A stretch of 31,926 nucleotides of DNA from NCBI GenBank assembly GCA_020148085.1, contig JAHCRD010000001.1, positions 1 to 31,926 of the forward strand, given 5' to 3'. Below, one piece after another: positions 1 to 7,281 of this stretch (within the stretch, counting starts at the first letter, position 1; the number at the start of each line of letters is the position of its first letter). Made by a program: the position numbers and the translations under genes. The notes beneath the pieces are model-generated. The model was not told the origin of the DNA, ran no database searches, and was given only the letters and a program-made list of their open reading frames with translations. Source of the DNA: Patescibacteria group bacterium. GTDB taxonomy: Bacteria > Patescibacteriota > Minisyncoccia > Minisyncoccales > CG1-02-41-26.

Positions 1-737
1 CAATTCCTACCAAACCCCAGCTTCTCCTTGCTTTACTAACCGGAGTTATTTATATCTTTGCCCTTTTTTGGTTTTTTATGGGTCTGGAACATTTTGAGCC
101 ATCAAGAATTGTGCCAGCCATCGGTGGCATACTGCCTCTGTTCACCTTCACCTTGGTCTATTTTTTCTCAAGAGGAGAGGCGGTTTTGGGAGTTAAAGAA
201 CTTTTTGCTTTCGCTATCCTAATTTTGGGTAGCTTTTTAATTACCTTTGAGAGGAAAAAGATTTCTTTCCAAAGTTTAAAGATTTCCATACTTGCTGCTT
301 TTTTGTTCGCTTTGGTTTTTGTCTTAAGTAAATATGTTTATTTGGCCCAATCTTTTTGGTCGGGCTTTATTTGGATGAGAATAGGAGGGTTTTTAGCCGC
401 CCTTTGTTTTCTTTTAACAAAAACGGTAAGAGAAGAGATTTTCTTGAAAAAGTTCACTTTCCAAAAAAAGACCGGTACTCTTTTTCTTTTCAATCAAGGT
501 ATGGGAGCTGGCGGTTTTATTTTACAAAACTTTGCTATCGCTTTGGCCGGCTTGGCTTTTTTGCCCTTCATTAACGCCCTGCAGGGTATCCAGTATGTCT
601 TTTTGTTTTTAATCATAGTCCTCTTGGCCAGAAAATTCCCAAGAATTGTTGAAGAAAAATTAACCAAGAGAAATATCTTACAGAAAGTTATCAGTATTGC
701 CTTAATTGGCTTGGGCCTGATTATTTTGTATTTCTAA
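1..737 (+). CDS. EamA/DMT-family membrane transporter, 5'-truncated by the window edge
   Basis: The frame is open from base 3, so the gene begins before the window; the ATG at 78 is an internal methionine. What is visible is about 244 residues made almost entirely of hydrophobic helices of about 20 residues separated by short basic loops, the pattern of drug/metabolite transporter (DMT) proteins of the EamA type, which have ten helices in two repeats. The helix before the ATG (WFFMGLEHFEPSRIVPAIGG) ends in the small, proline-containing turn usual at the end of an EamA repeat. The substrate cannot be told. The stop at 735-737 is one base from the ATG of the next gene, so the two are probably co-transcribed. 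The family call is reasonably sure; a related DMT subfamily is the alternative. Confidence 0.75.
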   Translation, partial: IPTKPQLLLALLTGVIYIFALFWFFMGLEHFEPSRIVPAIGGILPLFTFTLVYFFSRGEAVLGVKELFAFAILILGSFLITFERKKISFQSLKISILAAFLFALVFVLSKYVYLAQSFWSGFIWMRIGGFLAALCFLLTKTVREEIFLKKFTFQKKTGTLFLFNQGMGAGGFILQNFAIALAGLAFLPFINALQGIQYVFLFLIIVLLARKFPRIVEEKLTKRNILQKVISIALIGLGLIILYF

Positions 738-738
738 T

Positions 739-1746
739 ATGAAATTACGGACTCTCAAAATTGTTATTTTGATTATCATTGCTATTTTTGTCCTCTATTT
801 AATTATTTGGACTTTTGATTTCAGCAAAGGGGAAGAACCGCGTTTGGGAATAACCTTCAGCCAATTTTATACTCAAGAACAATTGGGCTTGGATTGGCAA
901 AAAACTTATTTGGCAATTCTGGAAGATTTAAATCCGGAATATCTCCGTTTAATCGCCTATTGGCAATATCTTGAGCCAATCAGGGGTCAATTTAATTTTG
1001 AAGATTTAGATTGGCAAATTACCGAAGCAGAAAAAAGAAACAAGGAGATAATTTTAGTGGCTGGGCATCGTGTTCCTCGCTGGCCAGAATGCCATCATCC
1101 AGCTTGGGCTGAAAAATTAGCAACCGGAGAACTCCAGGAAGCAATTTTAGAATTTTTAAGCCAAACCATAAACCACTATAAGGACATTGAAAGTATTAAG
1201 GCTTGGCAAATAGAAAACGAACCTTTATTTTTTCTTTTTGGCAATTGTCCAAAGCCGGACAGAGAGTTTTTAAAAAAAGAAATTGCTCTGGTAAAATCTC
1301 TGGACCCTACGCGACCCATCATCATCACTGACAGCGGCGAATTAAGTTTGTGGTTAAAAACCTCGGGACTCTCTGAAATTTTAGGAACTACCCTATATCG
1401 AACTGTTTGGGGTAAACCCTTTGGCTATTTTAAACATCTCTATCCCCCAGTTTTTTATACCTTGAGAGGTTGGGTTGCAAAAAAATTTTTTGGTAATCAA
1501 AAAATTATCATTTCTGAACTCCAAGGAGAACCTTGGGGCCGAGAACACAAATCATTGGCTCAGGTACCTTTAGAAGAGCAACTAAAACATTTTAGCTTGA
1601 AAGATTTAAAAAAGAACCTTCAATTTGCTAAAAAAACCGGAGTAAGCGAGATTTATCTTTGGGGTGTTGAGTGGCATTATTGGCTAAAAGAAATTCATAA
1701 TGACCCCACATTTTGGAAGGAAGCAAAAGAGATTTTTAACAAATAA
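739..1746 (+). CDS. Membrane-anchored clan GH-A-like glycoside hydrolase
   Basis: 335 residues with one N-terminal membrane helix (about residues 7-25) and an outward-facing catalytic domain. The order of motifs fits a (beta/alpha)8 retaining glycosidase: ITFSQFY near 39-44, a strand ending RLIAYWQYLEP (about 70-80), the NEP signature IENEP with the likely acid/base E161, and a later strand IIISELQGEP with the likely nucleophile E260. The C-terminal WGVEWHYW is the usual aromatic strand 8. The substrate is unknown. Only one base separates it from the EamA gene, so they are probably one transcript. No SD sequence is seen. An alternative is a non-catalytic relative, but both glutamates are present. 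It probably acts on exopolysaccharide or neighbouring cell surfaces (inference). Confidence 0.7.
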   Translation: MKLRTLKIVILIIIAIFVLYLIIWTFDFSKGEEPRLGITFSQFYTQEQLGLDWQKTYLAILEDLNPEYLRLIAYWQYLEPIRGQFNFEDLDWQITEAEKRNKEIILVAGHRVPRWPECHHPAWAEKLATGELQEAILEFLSQTINHYKDIESIKAWQIENEPLFFLFGNCPKPDREFLKKEIALVKSLDPTRPIIITDSGELSLWLKTSGLSEILGTTLYRTVWGKPFGYFKHLYPPVFYTLRGWVAKKFFGNQKIIISELQGEPWGREHKSLAQVPLEEQLKHFSLKDLKKNLQFAKKTGVSEIYLWGVEWHYWLKEIHNDPTFWKEAKEIFNK

Positions 1747-1794
1747 AAAAGACCGAGGCAGTAATTTTTGAACATTGCTATCGCTGCCTCGGCC
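1745..1794 (-). terminator. Intrinsic terminator of the 2282-1822 minus-strand cassette
   Basis: Arms 1751-1761 and 1784-1794 pair over 11 bp (one G-U) around a 22-nt loop. Read on the minus strand the stem is followed at once by six T residues (1745-1750) and more T. On the plus strand no T-run follows, so it serves the minus-strand genes. Confidence 0.75.
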
Positions 1795-1821
1795 ATATTG
1801 GTACCAACGAGTTTGCTCTGA

Positions 1822-2061
1822 TCAAAGACAATCATGAATGTCAGAAATGGTAAGCCCAATACATATTATAACCTCAATAATCCCTAGGGTAAAACCGGCT
1901 ATTCCGAATCCTACATACTCAGAGGTCACCCAGACTGCATTTCCACCAAAAACGATGGAAAGAATTGGGAAGATTAAAAATCCCAAGAAAGGAACTACCA
2001 GAAAAGGAGCCACACAACCAATAATCCCAAATAAACCTAAAACGAGACTTGCTATTCCCAT
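1822..2061 (-). CDS. Small two-to-three-helix membrane protein, DUF4190-like
   Basis: 79 residues, almost wholly hydrophobic. It starts GIASLVLGLFGIIGC and repeats a similar Gly-rich hydrophobic segment near residues 52-72 (FGIAGFTLGIIEVII). This is the pattern of the small DUF4190-type membrane proteins (two helices, GLxLGI motifs), but the match is by eye only. Unlike most genes here it has a strong SD, AGGAGG, six bases before the ATG. It lies 35 nt downstream of the frameshifted small gene, shares its promoter (2347-2375) and ends before the terminator at 1745-1794. Function unknown. An antisense frame on the plus strand over the same bases has no SD and was rejected. Confidence 0.7.
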   Translation of the reverse strand: MGIASLVLGLFGIIGCVAPFLVVPFLGFLIFPILSIVFGGNAVWVTSEYVGFGIAGFTLGIIEVIICIGLTISDIHDCL

Positions 2062-2095
2062 CTTTTCCTCCTAATTTGATTCTTCAGAAATAAAT

Positions 2096-2282
2096 CTAGT
2101 CGAGTTTTTGTAAAACATACTTGCGATGAATGACCTTCTCTTGACCGTCCTCCAAAAGTTTAACCCTTACTAATCCTCTTGTAGATTGTAATCACTTCTG
2201 CTTCCTGGGGAGAGGCCATCGTCTTATCGTGAACTCGCACATGGTCACCTAACTTTAAAGGAATCAGTTTTAGTTTAGACAA
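2096..2282 (-). pseudogene. Small basic SH3/KOW-like protein gene split by a one-base frameshift
   Basis: Starting at TTG 2282, ten bases after a full SD (AAGGAGGTGAT), the frame reads 40 codons, including GDHVRVHDKTMASPQEAEVI, and stops at 2160. Shifting by one base near 2172-2178 (minus-strand TACAAGAGGA) continues as GLVRVKLLEDGQEKVIHRKY and ends with TAG at 2096-2098. The joined product is about 61 residues, basic and beta-rich, with the alternating V-x-V pattern of a small SH3/KOW-like barrel. The total length, 187 nt, is one more than a multiple of three, as a single-base insertion would give. It may be a real pseudogene, a sequence error or a programmed frameshift. It is the first gene of the cassette ending at 1745. 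The fold call is tentative. Confidence 0.6.
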
Positions 2283-2322
2283 TCTGTCATCACCTCCTTC
2301 CAAATTGTTTAAGAACAAAATT

Positions 2323-2349
2323 TTGACACTTACTGATAGATTTTATAAT
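2323..2349 (+). promoter_or_regulatory. Promoter of mfd: TTGACA-15-TATAAT
   Basis: Both hexamers match consensus exactly; the 15-nt spacer is shorter than ideal. The -10 box ends 13 nt before the mfd ATG, so the mRNA leader would be about 7 nt and too short for an SD. It overlaps the divergent cassette promoter. Confidence 0.6.
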
Positions 2350-2375
2350 ATAAAATATTGGAATGAGTTTGTCAA
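2347..2375 (-). promoter_or_regulatory. Promoter of the small-gene cassette: TTGACA-17-TATATT
   Basis: On the minus strand TTGACA (2375-2370) is followed after exactly 17 nt by TATATT (2352-2347). Transcription would start near 2340, leaving a leader of about 58 nt that contains the SD. The -35 box lies inside the first codons of mfd and the -10 box overlaps the mfd -10 box. Confidence 0.65.
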
Positions 2376-4324
2376 ACAGGGAAGCTGTGAATAGAGCTTT
2401 AATTGTAAGTTATACGCCATATTTTTTAGAAAGGCGGAATTTTTGGTTTGAGGAAAATTTAGCCAAGATTTTGCGAGCCAGAAAAACCCAAACCTTTTGG
2501 CAGGATAACACGCTTTTTTTAGAAAAGGGGCAGAAAGTAAATCTATCGGAAATTTTGAGAAAATTGGATGAGCTGGGCTATGAAAAAGTTTTCAAGGTTC
2601 AAGAGCCGGGAGAATTTTCTCAAAGGGGAGGTATTGTTGATGTTTTTCCCGTAAATTCGAAATTTGCTGTAAGATTTGATTTTTTAGGAAACAAGATAGA
2701 GAACATTGAGAAATTAGATATTGAGATTGAAGATGAGAAACGACAAAAAGAATTTTTAAAAAGGAAATTAAAATCCCAGAAATTATTTTCTGATTTAAAG
2801 GGACTGAAAGCAGGAGATTATTTGGTTCATTTGGATCACGGGGTGGGAAAATTCATGGGTGTTGTGCCGATGGAGAAAGAATATTATCTTTTAGAATATG
2901 GCGGGAGCGATAAATTATATGTTCCCTTTGGGCTTGAAAGAAAACTCTCTCGCTATATAGGCTTCAGCACTCCTAAGATTTCAAGATTAGGAAGCACTCT
3001 TTGGCAAAGGACAAAAAGAAAAATTAAAGAGGAGGCGGAGAAGTTTGCCAGAGAACTTTTAAGTATTTTTGCCAAAAAAGAAATAGCTACTCGTCCCTCT
3101 TATAAAGAAAAGGAGATTTCTGAAAGTTTAGATGCCACTTTTGAATACTCTTTAACTCCGGACCAAATTGAAGCTTTGAGAGATATTGAAAAAGATATGG
3201 AAACCGAGAAGCCATTGGATAGAATTGTTTGTGGAGACGTTGGTTTTGGCAAAACTGAGGTTGCTCTGAGAACAGCAGCCAGAGTTGCTGAAAATGGAAG
3301 GCAAGTAGCTATGATTTGCCCGACCACAATTTTAGCCTCGCAGCACTTGAACGTTTTCCAAAAAAGATTAAAAAATCTTCCTTTCAAAGTTGAGATTCTT
3401 TCAAGATTGCAACCAAAAAATCTTCAAAGAAAAATCATCAAACAGTTGGGGGAAGGAAAAATTGATATTTTAATTGGTACTCACCGGATTCTCTCAAGGG
3501 ATGTAGGTTTCCAAAACTTAGGCCTTTTAATTGTTGATGATGAACAAAAATTTGGGGTCAGGCAAAAAGAAAAGCTGAGAAAATTAAAACCAGAAATTGA
3601 TGTTCTCTCCTTATCGGCAACCCCCATTCCAAGGACTTTGTATATGGCTTTGAGTTCTTTGAAAGATATCAGTTTGATTCGTACGCCCCCCGAGGGAAGA
3701 AAAGGAATCAAAACTCATATTGCATCCTTCAAAAAAGAAATCGTTAAAAAGGCAATTGAGTCGGAACTTAAAAGAGACGGCCAGATTTATTTTTTACATA
3801 ATCGGATTGAGACAATCGAGAATTTTAAAAAATTTTTAACTGGGTTAGAAACTGGAGTTAAAATTGGGATTTTACACGGCAGATTAAAAGAAAAGGAAAT
3901 GGTTAAAATAATGGATGACTTCCAAAAAGGGGAATTTGATTTGTTACTTGCAACAACAATTATTGAAAATGGCCTTGATCTGCCAAAAGTTAACACTTTA
4001 ATTGTTGATAATGCCACCAAGTTGGGCTTGGCCCAGGCCTATCAAATTCGAGGCAGAATAGGGCGTTCTTACATCCAAAGTTTCGCTTACTTTCTCTATC
4101 CCAAAGGAAAACTTACTTCCTTAGCCAAAAAGCGGCTCAAAGCCTTAAAAAGAGCAGAGGAGTTGGGTTCTGGTTATCGTATTGCTTTGGCTGATTTGGA
4201 AATCCGGGGAGCTGGCAATATCTTGGGTAAAGAACAATCAGGAAATATTAACAGAGTTGGCTTGAATTTATATTGTCAAATGATATCTCAAGCAATTGAG
4301 AAATTAAAATCGAATTACCTTTAA
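2363..4324 (+). CDS. mfd: Transcription-repair coupling factor Mfd, compact form
   Basis: 653 residues against about 1,150 in E. coli. It begins within the UvrB-like module: EPGEFSQRGGIVDVFPV (about 82-98) is the D1b signature. Next is the RNA polymerase-interacting domain (DYLVHLDHGVGKF...YVPFGLERKL). The RecG-like translocase follows, with Walker A GDVGFGKT (291-298), the DEXH-type box DDEQ (392-395), SATPIPRTL, and TRG-like ADLEIRGAGNILGKEQSG. The UvrA-binding D2 region and almost all of the C-terminal D7 domain are missing; the protein ends about 30 residues after the TRG motif. An in-frame TAA at 2351-2353 rules out an earlier start. Family knowledge: Mfd removes stalled RNA polymerase and recruits UvrA. 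Here recruitment may differ and autoinhibition may be absent (inference). Confidence 0.93.
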   Translation: MSLSNREAVNRALIVSYTPYFLERRNFWFEENLAKILRARKTQTFWQDNTLFLEKGQKVNLSEILRKLDELGYEKVFKVQEPGEFSQRGGIVDVFPVNSKFAVRFDFLGNKIENIEKLDIEIEDEKRQKEFLKRKLKSQKLFSDLKGLKAGDYLVHLDHGVGKFMGVVPMEKEYYLLEYGGSDKLYVPFGLERKLSRYIGFSTPKISRLGSTLWQRTKRKIKEEAEKFARELLSIFAKKEIATRPSYKEKEISESLDATFEYSLTPDQIEALRDIEKDMETEKPLDRIVCGDVGFGKTEVALRTAARVAENGRQVAMICPTTILASQHLNVFQKRLKNLPFKVEILSRLQPKNLQRKIIKQLGEGKIDILIGTHRILSRDVGFQNLGLLIVDDEQKFGVRQKEKLRKLKPEIDVLSLSATPIPRTLYMALSSLKDISLIRTPPEGRKGIKTHIASFKKEIVKKAIESELKRDGQIYFLHNRIETIENFKKFLTGLETGVKIGILHGRLKEKEMVKIMDDFQKGEFDLLLATTIIENGLDLPKVNTLIVDNATKLGLAQAYQIRGRIGRSYIQSFAYFLYPKGKLTSLAKKRLKALKRAEELGSGYRIALADLEIRGAGNILGKEQSGNINRVGLNLYCQMISQAIEKLKSNYL

Positions 4325-4354
4325 AAATCTATTTTTTCCCTTTACACTCATATA

Positions 4355-5212
4355 ATGGAAATAAAAACTATAGAAATCAGTGATGAGCTCTATCCGAAAC
4401 TTTTAAGAAAAATTTCTGATCCTCCAAAAGCTCTTTATTTTAGAGGAGAATTATTAAAAGATGAAACCTGTTTTGCCATAGTTGGAACTCGCAGGTGTTC
4501 CGATTATGGAAAAGAAATTGCTTTTTCTATTGCTCGTGATCTGGCTGAAGCTGGCTTAACAATTGTCAGTGGGATGGCAAGGGGAATCGATAGCATGGCC
4601 CACAAAGGAGCCATTGAAGTCCAAAAAAGAACTATTGCTGTTTTGGGAACAGGAGTTGATAAGAAAAGTATTTATCCTCAAGAGAACTTGATATTAGTAA
4701 AAAAAATTTTAGAGAATGAGGGTTGCTTAATTTCTGAATATCCTCCGGGAACCCCGGGAATGAAAGGATATTTCCCAGAAAGAAATCGGATAATCTCTGG
4801 AATAAGCTTAGGGGTTTTGGTAGTTGAAGCTAAATTTGGCTCAGGCGCTTTAATTACAGCTAATTGGGCAAGAAAACAAGGAAGAAAAGTTTTTGCTCTG
4901 CCAGGCTCAGTTCATTCTTCAAATTCAAAAGGACCTCATTTTTTAATTAAAAAAGGGGCGAGGCTGGTTGAAAATGCTAACGATATCTTGAAAGAATTAA
5001 ATTTAGCCAAAGTTGAAAGAAAAAAAATAAAGGGAGGAAGTTTGGAAGAAAATTTAATTTTAGAGGTTTTGGCTAATGGAAATTTGCATATAGACAAGAT
5101 TATTGAGAAAACAGAACTCTCTTCGCAAGTAGTTTCAGCCTCCTTGAGTTTAATGGAAATAGAGGGTAAGGTGAAAAACTTAGGTAGCAATGTATATGCG
5201 CTAGCGCGCTAA
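4355..5212 (+). CDS. dprA: DNA-processing protein DprA (Smf)
   Basis: 285 residues. The Rossmann-like core carries the DprA signatures in order: AIVGTRRCSDYG, IVSGMARGIDSMAHKGAI, TIAVLGTGVDKKSIYPQEN, LISEYPPG, FPERNRIISG, VVEAKFGSGALITANWA, and GRKVFALPG. A C-terminal winged-helix of about 60 residues follows (LILEVLANGNLHIDKIIEK...). The N-terminal SAM-like domain of longer homologues is missing. DprA protects incoming single-stranded DNA and loads RecA during natural transformation, so it points to DNA uptake. It starts 30 nt after mfd and ends 5 nt before topA, consistent with one operon. TATAAT at 4351-4356 overlaps the ATG itself, so it cannot serve as a simple promoter for this start. 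No SD. Confidence 0.95.
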   Translation: MEIKTIEISDELYPKLLRKISDPPKALYFRGELLKDETCFAIVGTRRCSDYGKEIAFSIARDLAEAGLTIVSGMARGIDSMAHKGAIEVQKRTIAVLGTGVDKKSIYPQENLILVKKILENEGCLISEYPPGTPGMKGYFPERNRIISGISLGVLVVEAKFGSGALITANWARKQGRKVFALPGSVHSSNSKGPHFLIKKGARLVENANDILKELNLAKVERKKIKGGSLEENLILEVLANGNLHIDKIIEKTELSSQVVSASLSLMEIEGKVKNLGSNVYALAR

Positions 5213-5217
5213 AAATC

Positions 5218-7281
5218 ATGAACCTCATAATAGTTGAGAGCCCTATGAAGGGACGGACAATCGAAAAATTCTTAGGACCAAACTATTTGGTTCGGTCTTC
5301 TTATGGCCATATTAGGGATTTGCCAGCCAAAGAATTAGGGGTTGATATTGAAAAAGATTTTAAGCCAAAATATGTTATTCCTTTTAAAGCAAGGAAAAGA
5401 GTATCTGAACTTAAAAAATATTTGCCCAGAGCTGAGATTGTAATTTTGGGTACCGACTCCGATAGAGAGGGAGAAAGTATTGCCTGGCATTTAACTAAAA
5501 TTTTAAATCTGAACGGAGAAAAACCTTATCAAAGGATTGTTTTTCATGAAATTACGAAGAGGGCCATTGAAGAGGCACTTGAAAATCCCAGAAAGATTGA
5601 CATGAATCTTGTTAATGCCCAGCAGGCAAGAAGAATTTTGGATAGATTGGTTGGTTATAAACTTTCTCCTTTTTTGTGGAAAAAAGTGACCAAGGGGTTG
5701 TCGGCAGGAAGGGTACAATCGGTAGCCGTCAGATTGATCGCGGAAAGAGAGAGAGAAATTGAGAATTTTGTGCCTCAAGAATATTGGGAAATTGCAGCAG
5801 AACTGCAATCACAGATTAACACAGATAAGAAACGGATTAACACAGATAATAAATCATTTTTGGCAAAGTTGGTTAAAAAAGATGGTAAAGCTATTCCAAA
5901 GCTTGGGATAAAAACAAAAGAAGAAGCTGATAAGATTGTCAAAGATTTAAAGGGGGCTGAGTATAAAGTAATAAATATTGAGAGAAAGGAGGTTAAGAGA
6001 AATCCTCTACCTCCATTTACCACCAGCACTTTGCAGCAAGAGGCCTATTCTCGCTTGCGATTTTCAGCAAAGAAAACAATGATGGTTGCCCAAAATCTTT
6101 ATGAGAGAGGATTCACGACCTACCACAGAACCGATTCTTTAAATCTTGCTGAGCAGGCATTGTTTGGGGCTAAAAAATTTATTGAAGAAAATTATGGAAA
6201 AGAATATTGGGCAGGCTTTTTAAGAAGATATAAAGCCAAAGGTAAAGTTCAAGAAGCTCACGAAGCCATAAGACCAACCTATCCAGATAAAACTCCAGAA
6301 GATTTAAAATTGAAAGCCAAATTAGATGATAACCAATCTCGACTTTATAAGCTTATTTGGCGGAGATTTATTGCTTGCCAGATGAGTCAAGCAATCTTTG
6401 ATTCGTCACAAGTTGATATTTCAGCAAAAAATTATACTTTCCGAGCAACCGGACAAATATTAAGATTTGATGGATTCTTAAAGATTTACCCTACTAAATA
6501 TGAGGAAACAGAACTTCCTCTTTTAGAAGAAGGTGAAATTCTAAAGCTTGTCAAACTCCTTTCTTCCCAACACTTTACTCAACCTCTTCCAAGATACAGT
6601 GAAGCTACTTTAATCAAAACTTTGGAAAAAGAAGGAATTGGCCGGCCTTCAACTTATGCTCCAATTTTAGATACCATTCAAAAAAGAAATTATGTCCAAA
6701 AGAACGAACAAAGAAAATTTCAACCAACCGAAATTGGAATTTTAGTCAATGACCTCTTAGTGGAACATTTCCCAAAAATAGTTGATATTAAATTTACTGC
6801 TCATATGGAGGAGGACTTAGATGAAATTGCCCAGGGAAAAGAAAATTGGATAAAAACCTTAGAAGGGTTTTATCAGCCCTTTGAGAAGAATTTAAAAGAG
6901 AAATATCAAAAACTTTCAAAAGAGGATTTGATAGAAAAAACAGAAAAAATTTGTCCAAAATGCTCCTCGCCTTTGGTAATAAGATGGGGACGTTACGGAA
7001 AATTTTATGCTTGCTCGAACTTCCCAAAATGCAAATATACAGAACCTCTTGCCAAGCCGAGCCTTAATATAAAATGCCCAAAATGTAAAAAGGGAGAAAT
7101 AGTTGAAAAAAGAAGTAAAAGGGGTAAATTGTTTTATGGCTGCAATCAATGGCCAGATTGTGATTTTGCTTTATGGGACAAACCCACCGGAGAAACCTGC
7201 AGCAAGTGTGGCTCTCTTTTAGTTGAAAAAAGTAAAAATCAAATAAAGTGCTCGAATAAAGATTGTGGTTTTAAAAAATGA
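5218..7281 (+). CDS. topA: DNA topoisomerase I (type IA)
   Basis: 687 residues. The TOPRIM domain has E7 (IIVESPMKGRTI) and the DxDxE acidic triad in GTDSDREGES (D80, D82, E84). The active-site tyrosine is Y302 in TTYHRTDS, followed by the R and D of the usual YxRTDS motif. EGIGRPSTYAPI and the core domains match the family. From C579 there are three C4 zinc ribbons (CPKC...CSNFPKC, CPKC...CNQWPDC, CSKC...CSNKDC). The enzyme relaxes negative supercoils. The Toprim motif reads PMKGRT rather than the common PAKAKT. A direct-repeat insertion (residues about 199-213) sits in a loop. The stop overlaps the rel start as ATGA, a sign of translational coupling. Confidence 0.97.
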   Translation: MNLIIVESPMKGRTIEKFLGPNYLVRSSYGHIRDLPAKELGVDIEKDFKPKYVIPFKARKRVSELKKYLPRAEIVILGTDSDREGESIAWHLTKILNLNGEKPYQRIVFHEITKRAIEEALENPRKIDMNLVNAQQARRILDRLVGYKLSPFLWKKVTKGLSAGRVQSVAVRLIAEREREIENFVPQEYWEIAAELQSQINTDKKRINTDNKSFLAKLVKKDGKAIPKLGIKTKEEADKIVKDLKGAEYKVINIERKEVKRNPLPPFTTSTLQQEAYSRLRFSAKKTMMVAQNLYERGFTTYHRTDSLNLAEQALFGAKKFIEENYGKEYWAGFLRRYKAKGKVQEAHEAIRPTYPDKTPEDLKLKAKLDDNQSRLYKLIWRRFIACQMSQAIFDSSQVDISAKNYTFRATGQILRFDGFLKIYPTKYEETELPLLEEGEILKLVKLLSSQHFTQPLPRYSEATLIKTLEKEGIGRPSTYAPILDTIQKRNYVQKNEQRKFQPTEIGILVNDLLVEHFPKIVDIKFTAHMEEDLDEIAQGKENWIKTLEGFYQPFEKNLKEKYQKLSKEDLIEKTEKICPKCSSPLVIRWGRYGKFYACSNFPKCKYTEPLAKPSLNIKCPKCKKGEIVEKRSKRGKLFYGCNQWPDCDFALWDKPTGETCSKCGSLLVEKSKNQIKCSNKDCGFKK
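5814..5849 (+). repeat. In-frame 15-nt direct repeat inside topA, period 21
   Basis: The 15-mer gattaacacagataa occurs at 5814-5828 and again at 5835-5849, encoding INTDKKRINTDNK in a loop between conserved TopA segments. The period is a multiple of three, so the frame is kept. Confidence 0.85.

Noticed and set aside
1838..2074. 78-codon plus-strand frame opposite the 79-aa membrane gene
   Set aside because: No SD; the minus-strand frame has promoter, SD and terminator in the right order.
4351..4356. TATAAT as the dprA promoter
   Set aside because: The hexamer overlaps the ATG at 4355, so transcription would start inside the gene. The conserved DprA N-terminus needs this start; mfd read-through is simpler.
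5218..5260. Loss of the TopA Toprim motif (PMKGRT instead of PAKAKT)
   Set aside because: The catalytic E7 and the DxDxE triad are intact, so this looks like ordinary sequence variation.
7261..7281. TGA recoding to glycine as in some CPR bacteria
   Set aside because: TGA ends topA exactly after the last zinc ribbon and overlaps the rel start; no frame here needs TGA read-through.
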